Shown: positions 31,157-42,711 of the stretch, in pieces
Numbering within the stretch: the first letter of the stretch is position 1
Layout of the letters: each line of letters begins with the position of its first letter
Assembly (NCBI GenBank): GCA_026770575.1
Contig: MU657184.1
Span: 209,729 to 273,728 of the forward strand
Length of the DNA: 64,000 nucleotides
From: Pelagophyceae sp. CCMP2097
Taxonomy: Eukaryota; Sar; Pelagophyceae
Direction of reading: 5' to 3'
Notes under the pieces: generated by a model
What the model was told of the DNA's origin: nothing
Databases searched by the model: none
What the model saw: the letters and a program-made list of their open reading frames with translations, nothing else
Translations under genes and position numbers: made by a program

Positions 31157-32928
31157 ATGGCGACGGTGGCAGCGTCGTCGACGTTCGTCGCGGACGGCGA
31201 AGTGGCGAGGCTGCTGCAGGTCGAGGGCGAGCGCCTCGAGGCGCGGCTGAAAGGGCGCGAGGAAGCGGAGGCGCGCTTGCTCGCCGAACTCCAGGCGCTC
31301 TGCGATGAGTCAATCGCGCGCGAGGTCCGCCCCTCGACAAGCGGGCTCGCGCTGAACGTATGAAGGTATGCTGTAGGTCGAAGTCGACGAACTGCGGTCG
31401 ACGAACTTGGCCAAGCAGATGGCCGCAGACGCCGTGGCCGCCGCAAACGCCGCGGACGCCGCAATAGCCGAAGCGGCGCTGCGCGCAGACGCCGACGCTC
31501 CCGACGTGGGGGCCCGCGCCAAGCAGGACGCACTCGCGAAGCGCATGGCTTCTTTGTACAAAGGCGGCGCGGACACGCCGCAGACGTCGACGGCCGACGG
31601 CGACGATGACGACGCCGACAAGGCGCGACTGCGGCGCCTCCTCGGCGGCGACGACGATGACGACGACGATCAGACTGCCTCTGCTTGCGCCGACATTGTG
31701 CACGACGGCGACGCGCAGGGCACTGCGACGCGCGCCGACGACGCAGCTTCGGACGACGCGGGGGCGGGCCTCGACGAGCGGGCGAGCCTGCACGCGCAGC
31801 TCCGCCACTTTAAGCGCCTCTGCGCAGACGTCGACGCATCCGCCGCGGCGACCGCCACCGCGTCTTTTGGCGACGACGACGACGCGGCTTTTATGGACAT
31901 TTTGGATTCGCGCCCGTGGTCCCCGTCAATCTCCGCGCGCATGCGGCGGTGCGACGAGGCTTTTGAATGGTCAGGGTGGAACGTCTGGAAGCAGTGGTCC
32001 CCGAGCCGCGAGGCGCTGCCTCCGGAGCTGCTCGCGCTCGACCCGACGCGCGCCCGCGCCGACGAGCGGTCCACGTCGGCGCTGCTGACGTCGGCGCTCT
32101 TCGGCGGCGCGGCGGCGGAAAAGTTCCGCAAGCGCGCCGCGGCCGACGCTGCCGCGCTGGTGGCGGCGGGCCCGCTCTTCACCGACGCGGCGGCGACGTT
32201 TATCGTCGACGTGGACTCGCCGCCGCAAACGGGCGCCGTCGTCGTCGAGCCCTGGGCGCCTGCGGGCGCCTGGGAGTTTGGCGACGCGGTGGCTGCCATC
32301 ACCGACGGCGTCTGCGAGGACGATGCCGGGGTGCGGCGGGACGGGACGGCAGGCAAGGCTTTTGGCTGGCCACGCCTACCGCTGCGGCGAAGGCGGTGGG
32401 CGCGCGTCGTCGTGCACACGCAGCTGCCGCGCGCCGGACCGCTCGCCGCAACAGTCCTTCGCCTCGCCGGCGGAGCCGCGGCGACGGAGGCCGAGGCGAC
32501 ACGTCTCGCTGACGCACTCCAGGCCGCCCTTTTGCTCCGCGAAGGCGCCGACGACGCAGCAAAGGTCGCGCGGCTCCTGGACAAGGACCTACTCGAGCTC
32601 GAAGCGCGGCTCAACACCGTCGAAAAGCCGCGTCGCGAATGCTGGGTTGAATCCTGATTGGGACGACAATTGGGACGAAAGAGGCGGCATCACCGGGAGA
32701 AGACTCGTGGCCGCAGCGGATGCGTCGATACCGTAGGTCGCCGACGAGACTCGGCGCGCGGAGCTGCTGCTCGCGGCGAGCAAGTGCGCCGTGCCGCTGG
32801 CGCTGCCCGGCGCGACGATCATCGCCGGCACGGCCCAACCGATGATGACGCTCCCCTTCGTGGCGCCGGCGATGACGCTCTCCTTTGCGGCCCGAAGAGA
32901 AGCATTGCCAAACTCCGTCTCGTTCTAA
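31157..32928 (+). CDS. unrecognised acidic protein with N-terminal coiled coil
   Basis: Exons 31157-31324, 31377 to 32618 (or 32645) and 32737-32928, about 533 residues; introns of 52 and roughly 91-118 nt. N-terminus MATVAASSTFVADGEVARLL, then a helical coiled-coil stretch (VEGERLEARLKGREEAEARLLAEL) continuing across the first splice, an Asp-rich linker (GGDDDDDDDQ), and a Trp-rich stretch (FEWSGWNVWKQWSP). The C-terminal third alternates beta strands (TFIVDVDSPPQTGAVVVEPW; RVVVHTQLPRAG) and ends FVAPAMTLSFAARREALPNSVSF. I do not recognise the family. It is convergent with the giant coiled-coil gene (117 bp between stops). Confidence 0.6.
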
Positions 32929-33045
32929 GGATCCCGAAACGACGTCAAGAGTCTCCGGACGACGTCCGAAAACGACCCTGCCGATTCGGGGGCCGCGATA
33001 GGCACAATGGTTATGTTACTGCTTGGGCTGAAGATCCCGGGTCGT

Positions 33046-36000
33046 TTACGTGGCGTCGGCCTCGGCGTCGTCGGAGTCGGAGTCCTCGCTCACTTCTTCG
33101 ACTGCGCGCCCAAAGCGCGCGTAGTCGGCGGCTTTAATTCGCCAATCGACCGGAATCGCGGCGCCGGGCGTCTGCGGCTTGCCCTCGAGCGTGTCGTGCA
33201 GCGCCGCGAGGGCGCGCAGCGACTCGCGCTCCTTTGCCGACTCGGAGGTGACGAAGGAACTCGTATTCCCGCCGCCGAGCGTGCGCCGCCGGCCGCCGGC
33301 GATCTTGAGGCCGTGGACGCTCTCAATGTTCTTGGCCACTGAGACGAGGATGGAGGCGCGGAACTTTGCCGCCGCGGGCCCGTCGCCGTCGCCCGCCGCT
33401 TCCAGCGCGCGCCGGAGGTGCTTCGCCGCCAAAGAGTCCTTTTCGTCGCCCTCGGAGTCGTCCAACCACTTGGTCAAAAACGCCAGCGGGTCCTGGCCCC
33501 GCTGCAGCGCGGCCTGCAGAGCCTCGACGCAGCCGAGCGGGATGGGGACGAAATCCACTTCCGCCACGGACGGGTCCGCCATTCTCCGCAGCGTCCGCGC
33601 GGCGACGTCCGCTCTTTCCAAGCGGTGCCGGTCCACGACGTCTTGCAGCGCCGCGAGGAGCATGCCGCGCGCGACTTGGGCGTCCTCGGGCGACGTCGCA
33701 GAGTCGTCCGCCGCGGCCGCAAACGAAATCGCGTCTGCGACTCTCGGTCCGATGAGCGGTATCGCCCCGTTGCGCAGCCGGGGCTTGGCCTTGCATACAT
33801 CGGCCATCGCCTTGAACGCATCGCCGCCGTCGGCCCACGCCAAAAAGGCGGCGTCGACGAGTTCGGGCGCGATGCGTTCATCTCCGAGGTCGTCAAACTC
33901 TAAAAAGATGGGCGCCGGCGCAGTTCCGTCCGCCTGGCTCGCCGCCGAAGCGAGGAGGAGGCCGGCGAGGACGTCGACAGCGGCGGCGTCGCGAAGAGGC
34001 GGGAAGTCTGCGATGGGCGCCTCGCGCGCGGCGGCGCCCGTCATGAAATCGTGGTACGCGAAAACAACGTCGACGGCCCTGGCCACTTCGGGAGGCGGCG
34101 CCTCGGAACGCGCATCGATGGCCGCGGCGGCGTCGAGCGCCGTGTCGAGCGAGCCGTCGCGGTCCGCGGGGCGGCCGAGCGCGTTGGAAGACGACCGCAG
34201 ACTGCGGCGGTTCATTTCGCGCTGCGCCGCCCACTTGCGGTGCAAAGAGTCGTGGAACTCGGCCCACTTGGCCTCTTGCAAATCGTCGACGGCCGACCGG
34301 GGCTTGGCCTCTGGTGACGACTCGCGAGAGGCGACGCTCAAGCCAAAGCCAGACCCAAAGCTGCCGCCGGCCCCGGTCGTGGCGCCGCCCGCGCTGGCGC
34401 CGCGCGTGCTGGCGCCGCGCGCGGTGCCTAGGCCGCTGGGGCCGAAGAGGCTCGCGCCGATGGGTCCGCCGCCGAAGCCAAAGCCGCCGCCAAAGCTGCC
34501 GCCAAACGACCTGCCCGCGGCAGCGGCGGCGCCGAGCTGTTCGCCGATCTGGGCCTCGAACATCTTGGCCAGCTCCTCGCCGCTCTGCAGCGCCGGCAGG
34601 TGCAGCGGGGCGAGGAGGTCGCCGCCGTCGAGGCCAGAAGTCGCTTTCAAAAGCTGCCCCGGGTAAAACGCCTCGAGGCGCTTCGCAGCCGCCGCCTCGA
34701 AGCCGTCGCCGTCGCCGCGCACGCTCCCCGCCGCGCGGAACGACGGCGCCGCGCGGAACGAGTCCTCCTTTGGCGAGAACAAGGCGTTGGCCGACGCGCG
34801 GGCTCCTTGGTCCAAAGAGTCGACGCTCGGATGGCCGCTCTTCAACGACCCGTTTGCCTGCCGCCGGATCTCGTCGATCTCAGAGACGGACCCGCGCGTG
34901 GCCAACTCGTCGGGGACGGCGTCGCGCGCCGCGGCCACGGCGACGGCGAACGCGGCGCCGGCGGCATCGGCGCCGGCGTCGGCGGCTTTCGCGGCCGCGG
35001 CTTCAACGGCGCCGGCGCCGGGCTGGTACAATTTATCGTTGGTGAGTTTGACCGCGGCCGCATTCTGCTGAAAGGCCATACCAAAAGAGCCCATGGCCAC
35101 GCCCGGCTGCGCGAGGCGCTGCTCCAAAGGCGTCTGCATCGCCGTCGGCGCGGCGGCGCGCGGCGCCGCGCGCGAGACGAGCTGCCGGTCACCCGAGTCA
35201 ACTTGATCCTCCCAAGGGGGAGTCCCGACGTGGTCTTTAAAGTCCTGCAACGTCTGCAAAACGCCCGCCGGGTTGAGCACACACTCCGTGGCCTCGCCCC
35301 ACTGCCGCTCGGCGATGCTGAGGTGCTTTCGAGGTCGCTCGACGGCGTGCTCCGCCTGGAGGCGGCCATGGACCCAGCTCAGGTCAGTCTGGACTTGCAC
35401 CATGGTCCGCCGCAGCAGCGGCGTCTGAGACGCGCCGTCGGTGCCCGCTTCGACGTAGCGCACCGCAACACCGCTGACCGCCGCCTCAGCCTGCGCGAGG
35501 TCTCTTTGCTCTCGAGCAGCCTGCTGCTGCTGCTGCGCCCGAGACGCCCTTTGCTGGTGCTCCAGCGAGACGCCTCGAGTCCGCGCCAAAGCCTGCTGCA
35601 GCTTGGCGTTGGCGTGCATCTGGCCTTGCAAAGCCGTTCTGACGTCATTATACGCGACCGTCATGCGGTCCAGCACGCCAGCCAGCTTCTGCGACCGCGC
35701 GTGCGCCGCCAGGTAGCGCATGCGCACGGCGTCGAAGGAAGTCGTCATCCTCGTGCAAGCCTCGCGCAGCAGGGCGAGAGACTGCTGCTGCGGTGAGAGC
35801 CATAATTGTGAGACGTGGCACTGCGCCCGCAGCTCCAACCATTCACGATTTGTCACTTTGTCAACCTTCTGCACCACCGCCCGCCGCGCGCGCGACGACC
35901 GAGACGCGCGCTTCCGAAGCGCAAAGCCCTCCGCAGCCTCGACGGCCTCCTCCTTGGCCTCCTCCGCAGCCGCGCCCTCTTCGTTTGCGGCACCGTCCGC

Positions 36001-39000
36001 GCCCTTGCCGCGCGCGGGCTTGGCGGTGGCGCCGTCGGCCTTTGAGCGGCGGCCCTTGCGTCTCGCCGGCTTGCCCTTGGTCGCACCGGAAGTTTTGGAC
36101 GCGTTGGAGGCCTTGGATGAGGCCTTTGAAGAGGCCTTTGAAGACTCGGAATCCGAGTCGCGCGAGTCCGATATCTCGTCGGCAAAGGCCTCTGGGTCGA
36201 TTGCGTTGATGGCCATGAATGTCGCTTGTGCCGTCTCGATGGCCTCGACTGCCGCATCCGAAACATCGATGACAACCGCCATTTCCCACCTTCGTAATTC
36301 ATGCCCCGCCGCGTCTTCCAAGGCCATCAAAGCTTGGTCGCTCACGTGCGCCGCGGAGACGCCCGCGGCCGCGGCGCGGTCGTAGGCGTCGTCGGCGGAC
36401 TCTCGCACAGTCGCAAGGTGCGCGTCCGACTTTTGCTTCAGTCGACGCGCGTTGGCGACGATTTGCGACTTGGCCGCGTCGCGGTCTTCCAACGTCGATT
36501 TGTGTTGCGCTTCGCGCCGTTTCAAAAAGTCGGAGAGGCGGCCTATCTCAGCGAGGAGCAACGACTCTTTGCGACGGTGTTCCACAATCTGCCTCGCCAT
36601 AAAGTCGCGGAGCTCGCACGCCGCCTGCGCCTCGCGCTGCGCCAGGCCCAGACGCCGGCCGACATCCGCGACGACGGCCGCCGCCTCGGCGCCGGCGACT
36701 CGCGCCTGCGCCGCGCCGCGCGACGACCGCACCGCCGCGGCCAGGTGCTCCGCCTCACAAGAGAGGCCCGAGCCGCTCGGCGGCAGGAGCTTCAACGCCG
36801 GCGGGAGCGCCGAAGCGTCGTCGCCGGACCACTCGCCGGACGCGTCGTCATCGTCGGCTTGCGCCTTGAACGGCATGAAGAAGCGCGGGCCTGCGGATTC
36901 AAAGACGTCGAAGCGCTTCAACGTGTCGCCCGAATCCGACGTCGCAAAGGACGAAGTCGAATGCAGGAAGAGAGAAGGCTGCTGCGCCATGAGGCCGGGA
37001 TCGAAAAGAATCATGTCCTCGTCGAAAACGGCGCAGCGGCCGTCGGCGCGGACGTAGCCCACGACCGCCGCCGCCGCGCGCTCGGCGGCGGTGCCAGACG
37101 CCAACGCGGCCGCGATTTCGTCGCACCGCGCTGCAACGGCGAACGCGCGCGCAAACTCGTACCTCGCCGCGCGGTCCACGCCGAGGGCGTCGTCAAAGGA
37201 AGCCCACGAGGCCTGCAGCGCCGCGCCCTCGACGTCCAAATCTAAAGGTGGCCGGACAACTTGAAAGTCGAGGGCGAGTGACAAGCCGTCGACGGCGATG
37301 ATTTCCAGAGGCCACAAGTCGGCCGCCCGGGGCACGCCGTCGAGCGTCGAGTCGTCGTCGGGGTCGGCGTGCGCGCCTTCGCCGTCCGAGTCCGACTCGT
37401 CGCCGCGGCGGCGATTTTGCGCGAGCCGCGCCCGCGCGCGCTCGGCGCTGTGGTGATTTCGCGGCGCGGCAGTGCGCCTACGCACGTCCTCGGCCTCGGT
37501 GCGGCCTGTGGATGCATGCTGCTCGGCGAGCGTGCGCAAAGAAGAGAGCGTGATTTGCAGCAGGCCGAGAGCGGCGTTGCCTTTGGCCTCGTGTTTTGCA
37601 AGGTCCGTACTCTCGAGGCGGTCGTAGTCGGCCTGCAACTGCCCGTTCTGCCTCGCCAGCGCCCCCGCGGCGGCGGTCGCGGAGCGGACCGACTCCTTCA
37701 AGTGAAACTCGCGCGCGAGACTCTCGCCTTTGGCGCCGTCGAGTTTGGCGTGCGCCGCGTCGAGCGCTTTTGAAAGCTCGTCCACGTGCGTCAGATGCGC
37801 GAAGACGTCGTTGCGGGCGGTGTCGCACATCTGCCGAGCTTGCTCCAGCTCGCCTTGTAAGTGCGCCGAAGTGCGCTGCTGCGCCTCGGTCTTGCGGCCA
37901 AGTTGGGCAATTTCTCGCAGAGCCCCAGCAGCTTCATGCACCGCGGCCACGGACCGCGCCTCGGACTTGGCCACCTTTGCGCGAGACAAGACCAGCGCAG
38001 ACGAGACTCTCGCCCCTGCCGCCACCGCCTCTAAACGAGCGGCGTCCACCGCCGAAAACGCCGCCGCCGATGCGTCCACCGCCGAATACGCCGCCGCCGC
38101 AGCGTGCATCGCGTCCATCGACGTCGCGCGCTGCGCCGGGCTCTTCGGCGTCGCCAAACGCTTGCCCATCGGCACCGCCTTACCCATGGGCACCGCCGCC
38201 GGCGCAGGCGCCGGCGCCGCGACCGCCAGGGCTTCCTCGCCCCCCGTCGGCGCGTGTGCCCGCATCAAGACTGCGTCTCGCAGGCCCGACGGCGACCGCT
38301 GCCTCGCCGCGCAGCGTTCGGCAAACGTTGCAGCCGCGCGCATCCACATATTCTCGACGAACGTGGCCGCGGCACGATTTACCGCTTGCGCTTCGATCTT
38401 CGCCTCGAGGCGCATCGAGTCGCCGTAGACGTCCCGGACGCCGTCGACGACGGCCCAGTCGGCGCGCCGCCGTGCCTCGTCGAGCGCCAGCTCGCCGAGA
38501 GAGGGCACCTGGGCCGACTGCAGCTTGGAAAAACCGTTCCCGATTGAGAATCCGCTCGGCTGAACTTCCGGCCGTGGCGGCGCCGACACACTCGCCTCCG
38601 TCTCGCCCTTCTCCTGAAGGGGCGCCTCGGACCGCTGCAGCGCCGCCGCCGCAACGTCCGAGCCCCGCCGTGCAACCGGCTCGGGCGATTCCGCCGGCTC
38701 GGGCGATTCCGCCGGCTCGGGCACGTCCGCCGGCTCGGGCACGTCCGCCGGCTCGGGCACGTCCGCCGACGTGCCGGCCTCGGCCGCGTTGGACGCCTGC
38801 GCTCTCCTCGGGAGCGGCGGCTGCGGAATCGTCGGCGGCGGCGCCTGGCTCGAATTCGGCGACGACGATCGCGGCGACGCCGCGGCAGACGACCGCGACG
38901 TGGCCCGTGGCCGCTCGGCCTTCAACGCCGCGTCGGCGGTCTTTGTCGCCTGCGACGTCGCTTGCGAAGTCGCCTGGGAGAATGCGTCTGGCGGCGGCTT

Positions 39001-41494
39001 TGGCGCCTTTGGCGTCTTCGGAGTCTTCGCTGCCACCGTCTTGCGCTGCGTCTTGCGGCCGTCGAGGCTGCGCTGCAGCGCCGCACCAGAGGCCTCGAGG
39101 TCGACGACGCGGGCCTCGAGCTCCTCGACGCGGCTTTGGAGCTGCGCGTTCTTTTCCTTTGACGAAATAAGTTCACCGTCGGTCCGCGTTGCGTCGGCCT
39201 CGAGCGTCGAATTGTGCCCTTCGACGCGCGCGGCTTCGGCGCGCGCCTCGTCGATCTCGTCGCCAAAGGCGTCGCGGACGTCGGCGAGCTCCGAAGCCGC
39301 GGCGACGCGCGATGCCGCCAGCTCGGCCTCTGCGGCCACGAGGCGCTCGCGCACGGCTTCCGAGGCGTCGTGCGCCTCGTCGCCGAGCTGCTTGGCCACG
39401 TCGGCGGCGTAGTCGGCGTTTGAGACCTTCTCAGAGAGATTCGCAATCGTCGCCGCGCGCGAGACCACCAACGCGCGGCTCCCTTGGAGCTGCGCTGAAA
39501 CGGCTGCCAGCTCTTCTTCCATCGCTTCGTGCGCCAGCGCCAGAGCCTCGAGCGCCGCGCGGTCGCCGCGGTTGGTGGCGAGGAGGGCGCGCAAGGTTTC
39601 GACCTCGGCCACGGCCGCCACCGTCTCAACGCGGAGCGCCGCCGCCTCGCGCGCCGACGCGCGCGCCGCCGCGCCGAGGCCCACATTATCGGCGGCCGCC
39701 GCCTCGTGCGCCGCGAGGGCGTCTTCGAGTTGCCTCGCCAGGTCGTCTGCGTGCGCTCTTTCGTTCTCCGTCGCCGCCGCCGCTTTCTCCATCGCGTCGT
39801 GCGCCGCGGACCGGACGCGCTGGACGACGGACTCGTACTGCGCGTCCTCGGTGCCCTCGACGAGGTGGAGGAAGGCGCACCAGAGCGCCGACGCCAGCGC
39901 CCCGCGGTGCTCGGGCTTGGCAGTGGCGCAGGCGGCGCGGACAAACGTGTGCGCCCCAACGGAGTGGACGTATAGAGCGCGGTACGCGTCGTCAACGGCC
40001 GCGCGAGGCAGGCCCGCCGCCTCGAGCGTGGCGCGGTCGAGGCCCACGCGCGCGAGCGAGTTGACCCCTTCGTCCAACTGCGCCTGGGCGGCTTTCGACC
40101 GTGCGACGAGGCGGTCCGCGCGGCTCGCCGCGCGCGACGCCTGCGCCGCGAGAGGCGCCGAGCGCGGCACTTCGAGGGGCGCAAAGGCCGTCGACGAAGA
40201 CAAGCTCGCGTTCTGGTCGCCGTAGACCGTAGGTGAGAAATCGGGCAGGAAGCAGCCCCTCGCCTCCGAGTAGCGCGGCGCCGCCGTCGACGCCATGGCC
40301 GACCACACCGACGCCGTCAGCGTTGTGTCGTCCCGGAGCGGCGCCACGTCGGACAGCGACGCTCCGCGGCCGCCGGTCTCAAAGGTCGCCGCGGAAGACT
40401 CAACGTCGTAGGCGGCGGCGTCGTAGCCGGAAGTCTCGGCGTCGTAGGCGGAAGCGTCGTAGGCGTCGTGGCCGGGCACCGCGGGCGCGCTCCTGCCCAA
40501 CGTCGGCGGCGCGGCGACGAGCCAGGGGTGCGTCGGCCCCGGGGCCCCGAACGAGACAGAAAAGCTCGCGGCATCAGGGGCCGCGGCGCCGCCCGGCTCG
40601 ACATCGGGCTGCGCATCTGGGGCACGCGGCGAGAACGAGCCGTCGCGGCCCATCCACGCCGGCAGCGCGTCGGTCGAAGGCGCGCCGCGCGGGGAGAGCG
40701 CGCGGAGGTCCGCGGCGGCGGCTGGGAGGACGTCGAGGGTAGACCGCGCGAGCACTGTGCCGAGCCAGGCCTCGACGCGCGCGAGGCCGCGGTCCGCGTT
40801 TCCCGTCGGGCGAGAGAACGAGCCGTCGCGGTCCAGCGACCCGGCGGCGCCGCGGAACGGCGCCATATCCTCGACGCCCTCGGCATCTTCCCTAGGCGGC
40901 TGGGCCCAGAGCCGTTCAATGTTCGTATCCGCAGGCAGCACCGAGTACGGGTCCCGCGCCGCGCCCGCGTCAACCTAGCGCGGGAGCGTCGCTGGAACTC
41001 GGGCGCCATCGCGTCCTCTCGGAACCACACCACGGGCGCGATTCCAAAGGGCGCCGCGTCGTCACGATCGAAGTCTGGATCAGCGTCGACATGGCGCCGA
41101 GCGTCGGCCGCCGCGGCGACCGCAGGGACCGCGCCGTCGTCGGGGGCGAGGCCATATTCATCGCCTTGGAGCGCGGCCGCCGCCCCTGGCCCGTCTTCCG
41201 CGCCACGTCTTCCGACGGCGGGCCGTCGATGACAACCTAACGCAAAGGCGTCTGCAAGGCGCGACTGCACCGGCGCCGAAAAGGCGAGGCGCCACTCACG
41301 GGAGGGGGCGGCGCCGCGAGGGCGAGCTCTTCCTCGCGCCGCGCGCGAGCCGCGCGCTCCGTCAGTTTCTGCGCCAACTTGAGGATCCTGCGGGGAGCAC
41401 GCGTTGAGAGCGGAGGTCGTGCGAAGGTCCTGCACGGCGGCGCGCGGCCCAGGGCTTACTCTGAGTCGGAGCCGGCCAGGCTCCGTCCGAGCAT
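33046..41494 (-). CDS. giant coiled-coil protein with a 7.9-kb exon
   Basis: Exons 41494-41460, 41387-41300, 41236-41066 and 40974-33046; the last is 7929 nt without interruption. Joins are in phase at GT-AG introns of 72, 63 and 91 nt and give about 2740 residues starting MLGRSLAGSDSEILKLAQ. Sections: a disordered N-terminus with repeated DGSFSR-type motifs; long Ala/Glu/Arg coiled coils; a Pro/Glu repeat (EPADVP x3, then EPAESP); a central globular part around GDTLKRFDVFESAG; a basic linker rich in SSKAS repeats; a Gly/Ser-rich FGSGFG tract; and a C-terminal alpha-helical region rich in Asp. No motor or catalytic motif seen. Such proteins commonly scaffold Golgi, centrosome or basal bodies; that role is inference only. 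Confidence 0.75.
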
Positions 41495-41530
41495 GACCTA
41501 AATTCAAAACGCGAGAGTCGCCATCGCGAC

Positions 41531-41830
41531 ATGCTCACGTGGTCGAGTCGCCGGCGCATCGGGACGCACCGCATGGAGGTCGTCGTTTGCCGGCTTGGGT
41601 CTCCAAGCGCGTTGCGCATCTCCGACGACTGGCAAGAAGACGTCGTTCTGCTGCACCGGCATCGGCAAAGGGCGCGCCCCTGGTCAGGGCGCGTCCGCCT
41701 CTACCGTCCGCCAGTCACGCCGCAGCGGCTGGCTGGCGCCGTGATGGTGGGACAAGCCGTTTTCGACCTCGCACTCGGAATTTCTAACATCTTCATCGTC
41801 AAGGATTTCTTCAAACACTTCAAACCGTAA
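41531..41830 (+). CDS. possible small protein
   Basis: A 99-codon ATG ORF that starts 36 bp from the divergent start of the giant coiled-coil gene and ends VFDLALGISNIFIVKDFFKHFKP. The C-terminal segment is amphipathic, but the opposite strand is open as well (41684-42142) and the N-terminal half looks random. It may be promoter or UTR sequence of the neighbouring genes. No homolog recognised. Confidence 0.25.
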   Translation: MLTWSSRRRIGTHRMEVVVCRLGSPSALRISDDWQEDVVLLHRHRQRARPWSGRVRLYRPPVTPQRLAGAVMVGQAVFDLALGISNIFIVKDFFKHFKP

Positions 41831-42059
41831 TCTGGTGTTTCGAAGCAAGTTCGGCGAAGGTTCATGTAGTTGACACGTTTGGGATTTCCAAGGAAGAATA
41901 TTCACGTATCGACGAGTGTCGTGTCGTGGACGAGCGGAGCAAAGGGTGGGGGGGGCATCCTTCCTCGAGCCGGCAGCCTTGCGCTCGAGCAAGCGTGGTG
42001 GACGCTTGGTACCTCGGGAGCAGCACTCCGTATCAGTTGGGCCTGCGGGTCTACATGGC

Positions 42060-42551
42060 ATGACGTTTTTGCAGCTCCTAGACGCCGCGCGCCTCGAGCG
42101 GTCGCGCGACGCCGCGGCGGTGCGGCCGGCGGCCGCTCCCAAAGGTGCGTCTCTCGCGGCGGACCTCCAGGACTACCTCGAGCATCTGGACGCTGAGGGC
42201 TGGGCCGCGGTCCGAAACGTCGAGGCGCGCGCGCTGTCCGCGTTTACCGGCGCGCGCGGCGAGCACGCGCATTCGCACCACGCGCTGCACCGCGAGTACG
42301 TGGAATCGCTCGACGGCCAGCTCGCAAGCTTCGCTTCTGCCCGCGGCTCCACGCTCGACGCCGTCGCCGAGCAGCTGCGCGGCGCGCCGGAATGCCCGGC
42401 TCTGGTGGCGGCTCTATCCGACGCCGCCGACTACGCCTCGTGGGCGCGCGAGATGCGCCATGCTTCCGCACTCTTCTCCTACGCCGTCGAGCCGCACCCC
42501 GCACGCGCCGGAGACGAAGCCGACCGCGGCCACGCAAACCTGAGACGATGA
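42060..42551 (+). CDS. BART-domain protein (ARL2BP/CFAP36-like)
   Basis: 163 residues, single exon, ATG at 42060 (MTFLQLLDAARLERSRD). The central part resembles the BART domain that binds GTP-loaded ARL2/ARL3: FTGARGEHAHSHHALHREYV corresponds to the family FxxEEENKLEYTxIHxEYxxL block, followed by LDGQLASFASARG, and ALVAALSDAADYASWAREM matches the terminal LxxxDFxxFKxMM helix. BART proteins act in ciliary cargo handling and mitochondrial ARL2 signalling. Several consensus acidic residues are replaced, so this is a motif-level call rather than a firm one. Convergent with UTP10. Confidence 0.5.
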   Translation: MTFLQLLDAARLERSRDAAAVRPAAAPKGASLAADLQDYLEHLDAEGWAAVRNVEARALSAFTGARGEHAHSHHALHREYVESLDGQLASFASARGSTLDAVAEQLRGAPECPALVAALSDAADYASWAREMRHASALFSYAVEPHPARAGDEADRGHANLRR

Positions 42552-42711
42552 GATCCCGACTCGGAGGAAAGACGCCGGTTGAACAAGTAACAAATGCTAG
42601 GAAGAGGATCGATTGGAGCTCTCTCGTCGATGGTGAATCAGGGTGAGAGAGGGAGGCCCCTTCTGCTGTCGGCGTGGCTCGAACTCTTCGCCGTTGGATG
42701 TGCGGTTACGT

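Noticed and set aside
37596..39170. 524-codon plus-strand ORF opposite the giant coiled-coil gene
   Set aside because: Its Arg/Pro/Ala-rich translation is a shadow of the GC3-biased minus-strand gene; the minus-strand reading has coherent heptads and low-complexity tracts expected of a real coiled coil.
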